In this document: positions 25,809 through 32,452 of the stretch, in pieces
Numbering within the stretch: the first letter of the stretch is position 1
Layout of the letters: each line of letters opens with the position of its first letter
Source of the DNA: Gemmatimonadales bacterium
GTDB lineage: Bacteria; Gemmatimonadota; Gemmatimonadetes; Longimicrobiales; Gaopeijiaceae
Assembly (NCBI GenBank): GCA_007695225.1
Contig: REED01000133.1
Location: 1-37,950 of the forward strand
Reading direction: 5' to 3'
Length of the DNA stretch: 37,950 nt
The notes under the pieces: generated by a model
What the model was told of the DNA's origin: nothing
Database searches by the model: none
The model's input: the letters and a program-made list of their open reading frames with translations, nothing else
Made by a program: the position numbers and the translations under genes

Positions 25809-27054
25809 GCTTGATGGCCTCTACCGGCTGGAGACGAGAGGCCTGCCACGCCGGGTAGATCGTGGCCAGCAGGGAGATGATGAGGCTCCCGACCACGATG
25901 AGAAGGACATCCGACGGCTGCACCGAAATGGGGAGCCGGTCGATGAAGTAGACGTCCGGCGGGATCTGGATTATCTCGAATCGATGAAGGATCCAGGAGA
26001 AGAAGAGCCCCAAGCCCGTCCCCAGAACGGTCCCCAGAACGCCGATGGAGAAGCCCTGTAGGAGGAACACACGCAGAATTCCCCGGTCGGTCATCCCCAT
26101 GGATTTCAGGATCCCGATCTCCGAGGTCCGATCCACCACCACCATGATCAGGGTGCTCACGATGTTGAAGGCCGCCACGATGACGATGAGGAAGAGAATG
26201 ATCCCCATGGCCAGCTTCTCCAGCTGGAGGGCGGCAAAAAGGGATTGGTTCGTGGTGATCCAGCTCTCCACATAGTAGGGAAAACCAAGGCGGGCCCGGA
26301 TCTCCTGGCCCACGGCAGTGGCCTCCCATGGATCGGTGATCCGCACCCCCAGCCCCGAGACCTGGTCCCGGTCCCGGATCCCGAGCATCCCCTGCACCAC
26401 CTCGAGGGGCGCATACATGTTGTTCAGATCGTACTCGTACATCCCCGTCATGAAGGTGGCCGTGACCTCGAACTGGCGCACCGTGGGCCGGAGGGACCCC
26501 AGGGGATCCGTCCGGACATTCTCCAGGGAGAATACCAGCAGGGTGTCCCCCCGGAAGATCCCCATTCGCTCGGCCAGTCGTCCTCCCACCACCACGGGGG
26601 GAAGTCCGGAAGGGGTGGGCTCCAGGGAGTGGATCCCCCGCCGGATCTCCTCCTCCATCTCCGTCACCGCATCTTCGGGAGTCCCCTCCAGGGAGACGCC
26701 GTAGAGATCCGCGGTCTGCACGTACTCCTCGGTGCGAAGGATGGCCACCTTGGTGAGGATGAAAGGTGCCGCCGCCTCCACCCCCGGCATGTCCCGGACG
26801 GAGCCGGATACCACCCGCCAATCGGACATGCGGAGGGATTCCCCGTGCTGCAGGACCATGACGTGGGGAGTGGATCCCAGGATCTTGTCCCGAAGCTCCT
26901 CCTGCATCCCGTTCATGACGCCCAGGACCACGTTGAGGGCGGTGACGCCCACCGTGATGCCACCCAGGGCGATCCAGGTGATGAAGGAGAGGAACCGCCC
27001 CTTCTTTCGGGACGAGAGGTACCGCCGGGCAATGAACCAATCCAGGCGCTTCAC
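25801..27054 (-). CDS. lolC: Lipoprotein-releasing ABC transporter permease (LolC/LolE type)
   Basis: This is the inner-membrane subunit that extracts lipidated proteins for transfer to LolA. The 417-residue product starts FIARRYLSSRKKGRFLSFI, the family's cytoplasmic start, followed by membrane helix 1 (ITVGVTALNVVLGVMNGM). A large periplasmic domain spans about residues 45-270. Three C-terminal helices follow, in the FtsX-like domain (ILFLIVIVAAFNIVSTLIMVV, then the GILKSMGMTDRGILRVFLLQG coupling helix). Only one permease gene is present, so the transporter is probably a homodimer as in LolF-type systems, or its partner is elsewhere. The start is GTG, overlapping the lysS stop as GTGA. Confidence 0.92.
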   Translation of the reverse strand: MKRLDWFIARRYLSSRKKGRFLSFITWIALGGITVGVTALNVVLGVMNGMQEELRDKILGSTPHVMVLQHGESLRMSDWRVVSGSVRDMPGVEAAAPFILTKVAILRTEEYVQTADLYGVSLEGTPEDAVTEMEEEIRRGIHSLEPTPSGLPPVVVGGRLAERMGIFRGDTLLVFSLENVRTDPLGSLRPTVRQFEVTATFMTGMYEYDLNNMYAPLEVVQGMLGIRDRDQVSGLGVRITDPWEATAVGQEIRARLGFPYYVESWITTNQSLFAALQLEKLAMGIILFLIVIVAAFNIVSTLIMVVVDRTSEIGILKSMGMTDRGILRVFLLQGFSIGVLGTVLGTGLGLFFSWILHRFEIIQIPPDVYFIDRLPISVQPSDVLLIVVGSLIISLLATIYPAWQASRLQPVEAIKHE

Positions 27055-28592
27055 GCCGAGGTTCCCTCCCCCGGGCGTAGTGTGGGAAAGAGGATGACAT
27101 CCCGGATGGAGGGCGCGTCGGTGAGGACCATCACCAGGCGGTCCACCCCGATCCCCACCCCCCCGGTGGGCGGCATGCCGTACTCCATGGCCCTCAGGTA
27201 GTCCTCATCCACCGGGTGGGTCTCGTCATCTCCCGACTCCCTGAGCTGGGTCTGGAGTTCGAAACGTCTCCGCTGATCCAGGGGATCGTTGAGCTCGGAG
27301 AAGGCGTTGGCCAACTCGCGGCCCGCCACGTAGAGTTCGAAGCGCTCGGTGAGTCCCGCTTCCCCCCGCTTGTGCTTGGCAAGGGGGGAGAGTTCCACCG
27401 GGTAGTCCACCACGAAGGTGGGTTGCTCCAGTTCCGGCTCCACCAGGGCGCCAAAGAGCTTGTCCAGGAGTCGGCCGCGCCCAGCCCCCTTCAGCCCCTC
27501 CTCACCCAGCGCCTCCGCCCGGCGTCGGAGTTCCGCGTCATCCAGGGTGGCCACGTCGGCCCCCAGCTTGTCATTCAGGGCCGGCACGAAGGGGAGACGG
27601 CGGAAGGGCGTCCCGAACTCCAACTCCTGGCCCTGGTAGACGATTCGCGTCTCTCCTGTGACCGAGGTCACAACCCGGCGGAGAAGGGCCTCCACCAACT
27701 CCATCATGTCCTCGTAGTCGGCAAAGGCCTGGTAGAACTCCAGCATGGTGAACTCCGGGTTGTGGGACCGGTCGATCCCCTCGTTCCGGAAGTCCTTCCC
27801 GATCTCGTATACCCGCTCGAAGCCCCCCACAACGAGACGCTTGAGATAGAGTTCGTCCGCAATGCGCAGATAGAGCCGGGTGTCCAGGGCATTGTGGTGG
27901 GTGGTGAAGGGTCGGGCCGCCGCACCCCCGTAGAGGGGCTGGAGCACCGGGGTCTCCACCTCCAGGAAGTCCCGCTCGTCCAGGAACCGGCGAAGTTCCG
28001 TGATGATCCGCGTCCGGGCCCGGAAGAGTTCCCGGACCTCCGGGTTCACGGCCAGGTCGGCGTAACGCTGCCGGTAGCGGCTCTGCTGATCCTGGAATCC
28101 GGAGTGGACCACCCGCTCACCCGTCTCCGGATCCACCTCCTCCTTCCCCAACGGGAGGGGTCGGAGAGACTTGGCCAGCAGGGTCCACTCCCCGACCTTC
28201 ACCGTCACCTCGCCGGTGCGGGTTCGGAAGAGCACGCCCTCCACCCCGATCCAGTCCCCCAGGTCCAGGAGATCCAGGTCGGAGAAGGATCCCTCGCCCA
28301 GGGCATCCTTCCGGAAGTAGAGCTGGAGCCTTCCCCCACCGTCTTCCATGTGGGCGAAGGCGCTCTTCCCGTGGCCCCTCCAGCTCAGAACCCGCCCCGC
28401 CACCCGGACCCGGCTCCCCTCCCCCTTCTCATCCAGCGTGCCTGCCGTCTCCTCCTCCTGGAAGAGCGCCAGCGCCCGGTCAGAACGGTGACTCCGGTCA
28501 TAGCCATAGGCGAAGGGGGCAATCCCCCGCTCCTCCAGGGCAGCGAGCTTCTCCCTCCGGACCCGGAGGACCTGGCTCAGTTCTTCACTCAT
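27051..28592 (-). CDS. lysS: Lysyl-tRNA synthetase, class II
   Basis: This enzyme charges tRNA-Lys with lysine. The 513-residue product has the OB-fold anticodon domain (VRVAGRVLSWRGHGKSAFAH, around residues 55-75). The class II core follows: motif 1 near FLEVETPVLQ, the GGAAARPFTTHHNALD loop, motif 2 YEIGKDFRNEGIDRSHNPEF, and motif 3 GVGIGVDRLVMVLTDAPSIR near the C-terminus. The frame stays open a further 53 codons upstream inside prfB. The start at 28592 is chosen because it overlaps the prfB stop as ATGA and begins at the normal family N-terminus (MSEELSQV). Confidence 0.96.
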   Translation of the reverse strand: MSEELSQVLRVRREKLAALEERGIAPFAYGYDRSHRSDRALALFQEEETAGTLDEKGEGSRVRVAGRVLSWRGHGKSAFAHMEDGGGRLQLYFRKDALGEGSFSDLDLLDLGDWIGVEGVLFRTRTGEVTVKVGEWTLLAKSLRPLPLGKEEVDPETGERVVHSGFQDQQSRYRQRYADLAVNPEVRELFRARTRIITELRRFLDERDFLEVETPVLQPLYGGAAARPFTTHHNALDTRLYLRIADELYLKRLVVGGFERVYEIGKDFRNEGIDRSHNPEFTMLEFYQAFADYEDMMELVEALLRRVVTSVTGETRIVYQGQELEFGTPFRRLPFVPALNDKLGADVATLDDAELRRRAEALGEEGLKGAGRGRLLDKLFGALVEPELEQPTFVVDYPVELSPLAKHKRGEAGLTERFELYVAGRELANAFSELNDPLDQRRRFELQTQLRESGDDETHPVDEDYLRAMEYGMPPTGGVGIGVDRLVMVLTDAPSIRDVILFPTLRPGEGTSA

Positions 28593-29699
28593 GCGGTGGT
28601 CTGGGCTCCAAACTTCTTGAGATAGGCTTCGATGAAGGGGTCCAGATCTCCCTCCATGACGGAGTCCACATCGGTGAGCTTCAACTCGGTCCGGTGATCG
28701 TTCACCATGGTGTAGGGCTGGAAGACGTAGGAGCGGATCTGGTTCCCCCATCCGATCTCCGTCTTGGTAGCCTCCACGGCATCCTTCTCCTTCTGTCGTG
28801 CCTCCATCTCCCGTTCGAAGAGGGCGGCCTTGAGCATTTTCATGGCCGTCGCCCGGTTCTTGTGCTGGGAGCGCTCCTGCTGGCAGGAGACCACGATCCC
28901 CGTGGGTTCGTGGGTAATCCGGATCGCGGAGTCGGTCTTGTTCACATGCTGACCGCCGGCCCCGGAGGCCCGGAACGTGTCGACTCGGAGATCCCCCTCG
29001 TCGATCTCGATCTCCACCGCGTCATCCACCGACGGGTAGACGAAGACGGAGGCGAAGGACGTGTGCCGACGAGCCTGGGAGTCGAAGGGGGAGATCCGGA
29101 CGAGCCGATGGACCCCCTTCTCTGCCTTCAGGAAGCCGAAGGCCGATTCGCCCCGGACCTCTAGGGTCGCTCCCTTGATCCCCGCCTCCTCCCCCGGTTG
29201 CAAATCCAGGAGCTCTACCTGGTACCTGTGACGTTCAGCCCATCGGCGATACATCCGGAGGAGCATCTCCGCCCAGTCCTGGGATTCGGTCCCCCCGGCT
29301 CCCGCATGGATGGTGAGGATGGCCTCCCGGTGGTCGTTCTCGCCCTGGAGCATGGTCCGGAGTTCAAGGGCCTCCAGGGATCGCGCCAGTGCAGCCACCT
29401 CCCCCGACCATTCCTCCTCCAGTTCCACGTCGGGCTCCTCCCTGAGAAGTTCACCCAACTCCGCCAACTCCTCGCCTTTCTGGTCCAGTTCTTTCCACGG
29501 CTCGAGCCACCCCTTCAGCCGATTCGCCTCCTCCATCACCTCCCGGGCCTGCTCCGGTCGATCCCAGAAGGTGGGAGAAGCCATGGATGCCTCCAGTTCC
29601 TCTAGATGACGCTCTCGGCGATCCAGGTCAAAGGAACCCCCTTAGGTCGAGGACCCTTTTGCGCAGTGATTTGAGTTCGCTCAGGTCGTCATTGTTCAT
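28589..29699 (-). CDS. prfB: Peptide chain release factor 2, programmed +1 frameshift
   Basis: RF2 reads UGA and UAA stops and triggers peptide release. The zero frame starts with ATG at 29699, with GGAGAG five bases upstream, and codes 23 residues to CTT at 29631-29633, followed by in-frame TGA (29628-29630). The site AGGGGGTTCCTTTGAC holds an internal Shine-Dalgarno, a CTT slip codon and TGA-C, the classical RF2 autoregulation signal. Shifting +1 continues as DLDRRERHL and into the main frame, giving 369 residues in all. Visible are the stop-recognition tripeptide SPF and the catalytic GGQ (GAGGQHVNKTDSAIR). A gene caller that ignores the shift would start at 29584 and lose 38 residues. lysS follows with a 4-base overlap. 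Confidence 0.96.
29628..29645 (-). promoter_or_regulatory. prfB +1 frameshift signal
   Basis: On the minus strand, AGGGGG (29637-29642), a three-base spacer TTC, slip codon CTT and stop TGA followed by C reproduce the RF2 frameshift cassette. The short distance between the Shine-Dalgarno-like run and CTT is the feature known to push the ribosome forward. When RF2 is scarce the shift wins and more RF2 is made. Confidence 0.95.
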
Positions 29700-29874
29700 C
29701 GCACTCTCCAGGTTGTGCTGGGAGAGGGGGCACCGACGCGAGCCGGAATGCCTCTTCTTCTCCGAGGATGCCACCGGCCGGGGTAGCATACGAGAGGAGG
29801 GGTCGTCCGACAGGGGACGACCCCTCCCGCAGGTCCGTTCCGCGGCTGGTAGGGAAGGCAGGGTTCGTATCCAT
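29689..29874 (-). other. Possible 61-codon leader ORF overlapping the prfB start
   Basis: An ATG at 29874, with GGAAGG ten bases upstream, opens a 61-codon frame in the prfB leader. It runs through the strong leader hairpin and stops in the TGA at 29689-29691, inside the first codons of prfB, so its translation would be coupled to RF2 initiation. The product is proline-rich and resembles nothing I know. The composition gives no strong sign of selection, so this may be chance. Confidence 0.25.
29796..29827 (-). terminator. 13-bp hairpin in the prfB leader: terminator or attenuator
   Basis: A perfect 13-bp inverted repeat (GGAGGGGTCGTCC at 29796-29808, complement at 29815-29827) with a 6-base loop lies between the candidate prfB promoter and the prfB ATG. 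On the minus strand it is followed by TCTCGTATGC, without a U run. It could end read-through from upstream, attenuate the prfB transcript, or simply be leader structure. Confidence 0.6.
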
Positions 29875-29900
29875 CCCGATCTACCTTCCCTTCATGTTCC

Positions 29901-29930
29901 AATATACCCCAGTGAGGAGGAGGGGTTCAA
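29901..29930 (-). promoter_or_regulatory. Candidate sigma70-like promoter for prfB-lysS and downstream genes
   Basis: Read on the minus strand, TTGAAC (29925-29930) and TATATT (29901-29906) are separated by 18 bases, a good match to -35 and -10 boxes in an otherwise GC-rich region. The start of transcription would fall near 29894, giving a leader of almost 200 bases before prfB. Whether it feeds all the following co-directional genes is inference. Confidence 0.6.
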
Positions 29931-30061
29931 CCGACGCGTAGGCGGCCACATAGCGGTAGCTACGTCGAGGTGGCCAGCGACCGGGGCAGGCCCTGCCGCC
30001 CCAACCAAAAGGGAAAGTCGAGTTTGCGGCCCTGCCGTTTCGTCGGGCCGCTTCATCGACC
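29931..30061 (-). other. Structured intergenic segment of unknown function
   Basis: These 131 bases follow the zinc-ribbon gene and precede the prfB promoter; no convincing gene lies here. They are rich in inverted repeats. GCGGCCC (30026-30032) pairs with 30045-30051 around a 12-base loop. GGCCAC (29944-29949) pairs with 29970-29975, with an inner GTAGC-UACC-GCUAU stem on the minus-strand RNA. A GC stem with a bulge spans 29983-30002. Possible readings are a small RNA, the structured 3' end of the upstream transcript, or protein-binding sites. I could not match it to a known riboswitch or tmRNA. Confidence 0.45.
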
Positions 30062-31204
30062 CTAGCGGGGTCTCCCCGGTCCGCGATAGAGGATCCTCCC
30101 CCTGGCCAGGATCTCATTCAGGGCGTCCACGAAGTAGTCCGAAGATTCCGCCATCTCCTTCCCGACCTGATCCACGAACTCCGTCCAGGACTTGTCCACC
30201 TCTTCCTCGAAAAGCTCCCGGAGGGAATCGTTCTCCAGAGCTTCCTCATACCGGGCCGGGTGGTACGTGATCATGTCAGAAACCAGGACCCGAGCGAGGC
30301 GGCGAGCTCGATCCTTCGGATCTCTCCGACCGAAACGAGCCATCCCCTGGGAAAGGGACTTTCCTTCCACCCCGACCTCGCTCCCTGCCGCAGCCGGAAA
30401 GATGGAAGAGGAAGTCGATCGAGGCTCCGCTTCGGAACGGGGCTCCGGGTCGGGCTCCGGAACCAACTCACCCTTCAGCTCCGATGCCCCGGTCTCTCCG
30501 ATCGCCTCGACCTCTTCCTCCTCGACCTCTTCCTCCTCGACCGCTTCCTCCTCGGTCCCTGGAACCTCTCCCCCCTGCCGCCACGAGTCTACCACAGCGG
30601 TCGTCTCGAGACCCTCGATGATCTCGACCTCTTCCATCTCTTCGACGATCTCCATCTCCTCGACGATCTCCACGTCGTCGAGGATGTCCCCCTCCTCCAG
30701 CTCTTCCGTCACCTCTACCGCATCGTAAAGGCCCCTGGGAGGCTGGAATTCCCCGGAGTTCAGGGCTTCCTCCCCGACGGCCTCCAACTTCTCTTCCGGT
30801 TCGTCCGGAGTCTCGAACTCCTCCAGGGACTCGAAGCCCTCCAGGGAATCGAAGCCCTTTGTAACTCCGACCTCTCCCGGGACTCCGACCTCTTCCACTG
30901 CTTCGACCTCTTCCACTACTTCGACCTCTTCCACTACTTCAACCTCCACTACGACCTCTTCCCGAGTCTCGACTACTGCCTCCAAGGCTTCGGTCTCGGC
31001 CTCGGCCGTCGGGTCGTCTGGTTCGTGGTGTAGCGGGAGGGCCGACATCCCCCGGAACACCCCGGGAGGCACATTCACCCGGAACACCCGCATGCATCTA
31101 CTGCAGATGGTGGACACGCCCTGCGAAGGCACCCGATCCGGATCGACGGGGAACTCCGAGGCACAGGAGGGACAGGAGACGGTGAAGTAGACGCTGGTGG
31201 CCAT
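30062..31204 (-). CDS. Zinc-ribbon protein with acidic tandem repeats
   Basis: The 380-residue product has three parts. Residues 8-48 form an MJ0042-type zinc ribbon (CPSC and CSRC pairs). Residues about 60-290 are low-complexity, dominated by Glu, Val and Pro, with short repeats such as EVVEEVE and EIVEEME. The last 80 residues form a compact, mostly helical domain (RLARVLVSDMITYHP, then DKSWTEFVDQVGKEM and DALNEILARGRILY). A flexible acidic linker joining a metal-binding head to a C-terminal domain is a reasonable reading; the function is unknown. It starts inside the stop of the GGDDF gene (TGATG), so the two are co-translated. A nucleic-acid or protein partner is possible. Confidence 0.82.
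   Translation of the reverse strand: MATSVYFTVSCPSCASEFPVDPDRVPSQGVSTICSRCMRVFRVNVPPGVFRGMSALPLHHEPDDPTAEAETEALEAVVETREEVVVEVEVVEEVEVVEEVEAVEEVGVPGEVGVTKGFDSLEGFESLEEFETPDEPEEKLEAVGEEALNSGEFQPPRGLYDAVEVTEELEEGDILDDVEIVEEMEIVEEMEEVEIIEGLETTAVVDSWRQGGEVPGTEEEAVEEEEVEEEEVEAIGETGASELKGELVPEPDPEPRSEAEPRSTSSSIFPAAAGSEVGVEGKSLSQGMARFGRRDPKDRARRLARVLVSDMITYHPARYEEALENDSLRELFEEEVDKSWTEFVDQVGKEMAESSDYFVDALNEILARGRILYRGPGRPR
30490..30965 (-). repeat. Short tandem repeats coding for the acidic linker
   Basis: Three tracts of in-frame tandem repeats lie inside the zinc-ribbon gene. On the plus strand they read as a 15-base unit (TCGACCTCTTCCTCC) near 30505-30555, an approximate 18-base unit near 30610-30685, and an 18-base unit (TTCGACCTCTTCCACTAC) near 30895-30960. 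All periods are multiples of three, so copy-number change would lengthen or shorten the linker without a frameshift. Confidence 0.75.
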
Positions 31205-32262
31205 CAGGACGCTTCGGTTGCAGGAGGGAAGGCTGTGTTTTCGTGATCGGAGGAGGGAGATTCCTCGGGCTCGGGGGGAGGCTCAGCTCCTGTGGGGAGG
31301 GATCCAGAACGCTCCCCCGACAGGCTCTCGCCGTGGCGACGATCCACCACATAGACCGACCCCGGGAGCGTCTTTGCATAGGACTTCATCTCTCCGGCAC
31401 GTCCGCTCACCTGTGCCGGATGGCGATAGGTCCTGGAGAGGTTGGTGACCACACCGATGGAGAGGGTCATGATGGGGACCCGGTGGATGCTTCCCCGCCG
31501 ATCCCGCCCCAGGAAGTAACCCGCCTCCTGATCGTCCCGTGAGTACTGATAGGGAATCAGTTCGTCGAACAGATCCAGGATCTCGTCACACGCTTCCTCC
31601 ATCCGGCCCAGCGGGACGGTGAAAATGAAGTCGTCCCCTCCAATGTGCCCTACGAAGCCTCCGGGAGCGAGTCCTCGCACAAGATCCCTCAGAATGAGGG
31701 ACACGAGGTAGATGACCCGATCTCCCCGGTTGTATCCGTAGCGATCATTGAACTCCTTGAAGTGATCAAGATCCGCATAGCAAAAGGCGAAGGGCTCCCC
31801 AGAGGCGAGGCGGGCCTTGAGGTCCCGCTCGATCTGCGGCGTCCCGGGGAGCCGCGTGGTGGGATGCACCGCCACATCCCTCGAGGCCCGGCGGAAGAGG
31901 AGGTCCAGACGGAGGCGGCCCTCCACCTGGGGGTCTCCGGCTCGGATCACTTCATCCGCCCCAGCTTCGAGTGCGTGCACGCCCAGAACCCGTGGCTCAT
32001 CGGGCACCAGTACCGCAACCGGGAGAATGGCGGTGAATGGATCCGACTTGATCTTGGAGCAAAGGGACAGCACGGACGCCGGATGCCGGGAGGCGTCCAG
32101 GATCAGGGAGGCAGGAAGGGCCCGGTTCACACGATGGAGGACGCCCTCCGCGGAGTTCACCGGAAGAGGATTGATCCCCATTCCTTCCGAGAAGCGAAGG
32201 AGGAGGGGAGAAACCTCCGTTCCTCCACCGTCGAAGAAGAGCACGGTCCAGTCGGCCGCCAT
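31204..32262 (-). CDS. GGDEF-domain protein (GGDDF variant) with receiver-like N-terminus
   Basis: GGDEF domains make cyclic di-GMP from two GTP. This 352-residue protein has an N-terminal domain (residues 4-130) shaped like a response-regulator receiver, with an aspartate in LILDAS at the phosphorylation position. The usual C-terminal lysine site is not evident, so it may be a pseudo-receiver. The C-terminal domain shows YADLDHFKEFND (metal aspartate), GYNRGDRVI and GGDDF in place of GG(D/E)EF; no RxxD inhibitory site is apparent. Activity is therefore uncertain. A Pro/Ser/Glu-rich tail follows. ATG at 32262 is preferred over a TTG five codons earlier, though neither has a clear Shine-Dalgarno. 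It is co-translated with the zinc-ribbon gene. Confidence 0.87.
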   Translation of the reverse strand: MAADWTVLFFDGGGTEVSPLLLRFSEGMGINPLPVNSAEGVLHRVNRALPASLILDASRHPASVLSLCSKIKSDPFTAILPVAVLVPDEPRVLGVHALEAGADEVIRAGDPQVEGRLRLDLLFRRASRDVAVHPTTRLPGTPQIERDLKARLASGEPFAFCYADLDHFKEFNDRYGYNRGDRVIYLVSLILRDLVRGLAPGGFVGHIGGDDFIFTVPLGRMEEACDEILDLFDELIPYQYSRDDQEAGYFLGRDRRGSIHRVPIMTLSIGVVTNLSRTYRHPAQVSGRAGEMKSYAKTLPGSVYVVDRRHGESLSGERSGSLPTGAEPPPEPEESPSSDHENTAFPPATEAS

Positions 32263-32282
32263 GGGTGTGCCAGGCAAGGGGG

Positions 32283-32311
32283 AAGGATCGAGGTATGGTA
32301 AGGATCGAGGT
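32283..32311. repeat. 12-bp direct repeat in the leader of the GGDDF gene
   Basis: AAGGATCGAGGT occurs exactly twice, at 32283-32294 and 32300-32311, a 17-base period, just upstream of the GGDDF gene. A weaker third match (AGGTCGAGCG) follows near 32317. It could be a regulator-binding site or an RNA element. Confidence 0.6.
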
Positions 32312-32348
32312 GTCGCAGGTCGAGCGTCGTGTGGACACCTACAGCGGA

Positions 32349-32377
32349 ACGCTATCCTTCTGGGAAATCGAAGTCAA
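32349..32377 (-). promoter_or_regulatory. Candidate sigma70-like promoter for the GGDDF and zinc-ribbon genes
   Basis: On the minus strand, TTGACT (32372-32377) and TAGCGT (32349-32354) are spaced by 17 bases. The -35 is near consensus; the -10 is weaker. Transcription would start about 80 bases before the GGDDF ATG and run through the 12-bp direct repeats. Confidence 0.5.
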
Positions 32378-32452
32378 ACCCCTTATCCGAACGGCACGCT
32401 TGGCGCAACGGGCCCCCGGAGCAGGCGGTTCGGGCCGGAAAACCCACCCCCG

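Noticed and set aside
28593..28751. 53-codon N-terminal extension of lysS
   Set aside because: It lies wholly inside prfB in another frame. The ATGA overlap at 28589-28592 and the family N-terminus mark the real start.
29931..30061. Possible tmRNA, because GCAAAC with an open tag-like frame occurs
   Set aside because: The frame runs about 48 codons past that point before a stop at 29881-29883, the tag would not end in a hydrophobic ALAA-type motif, and there is no tRNA-like acceptor domain.
29931..30061. Possible cyclic di-GMP-I riboswitch, because CGCAAA follows a stem near a GGDDF gene
   Set aside because: The GNRA tetraloop, its receptor and the order of conserved bases do not match, and the GGDDF gene is upstream rather than downstream of the element.
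30490..30965. CRISPR-like repeats
   Set aside because: The repeat units are 15-18 bases with no unique spacers, keep the reading frame and code for Glu/Val-rich protein, so they are coding tandem repeats.
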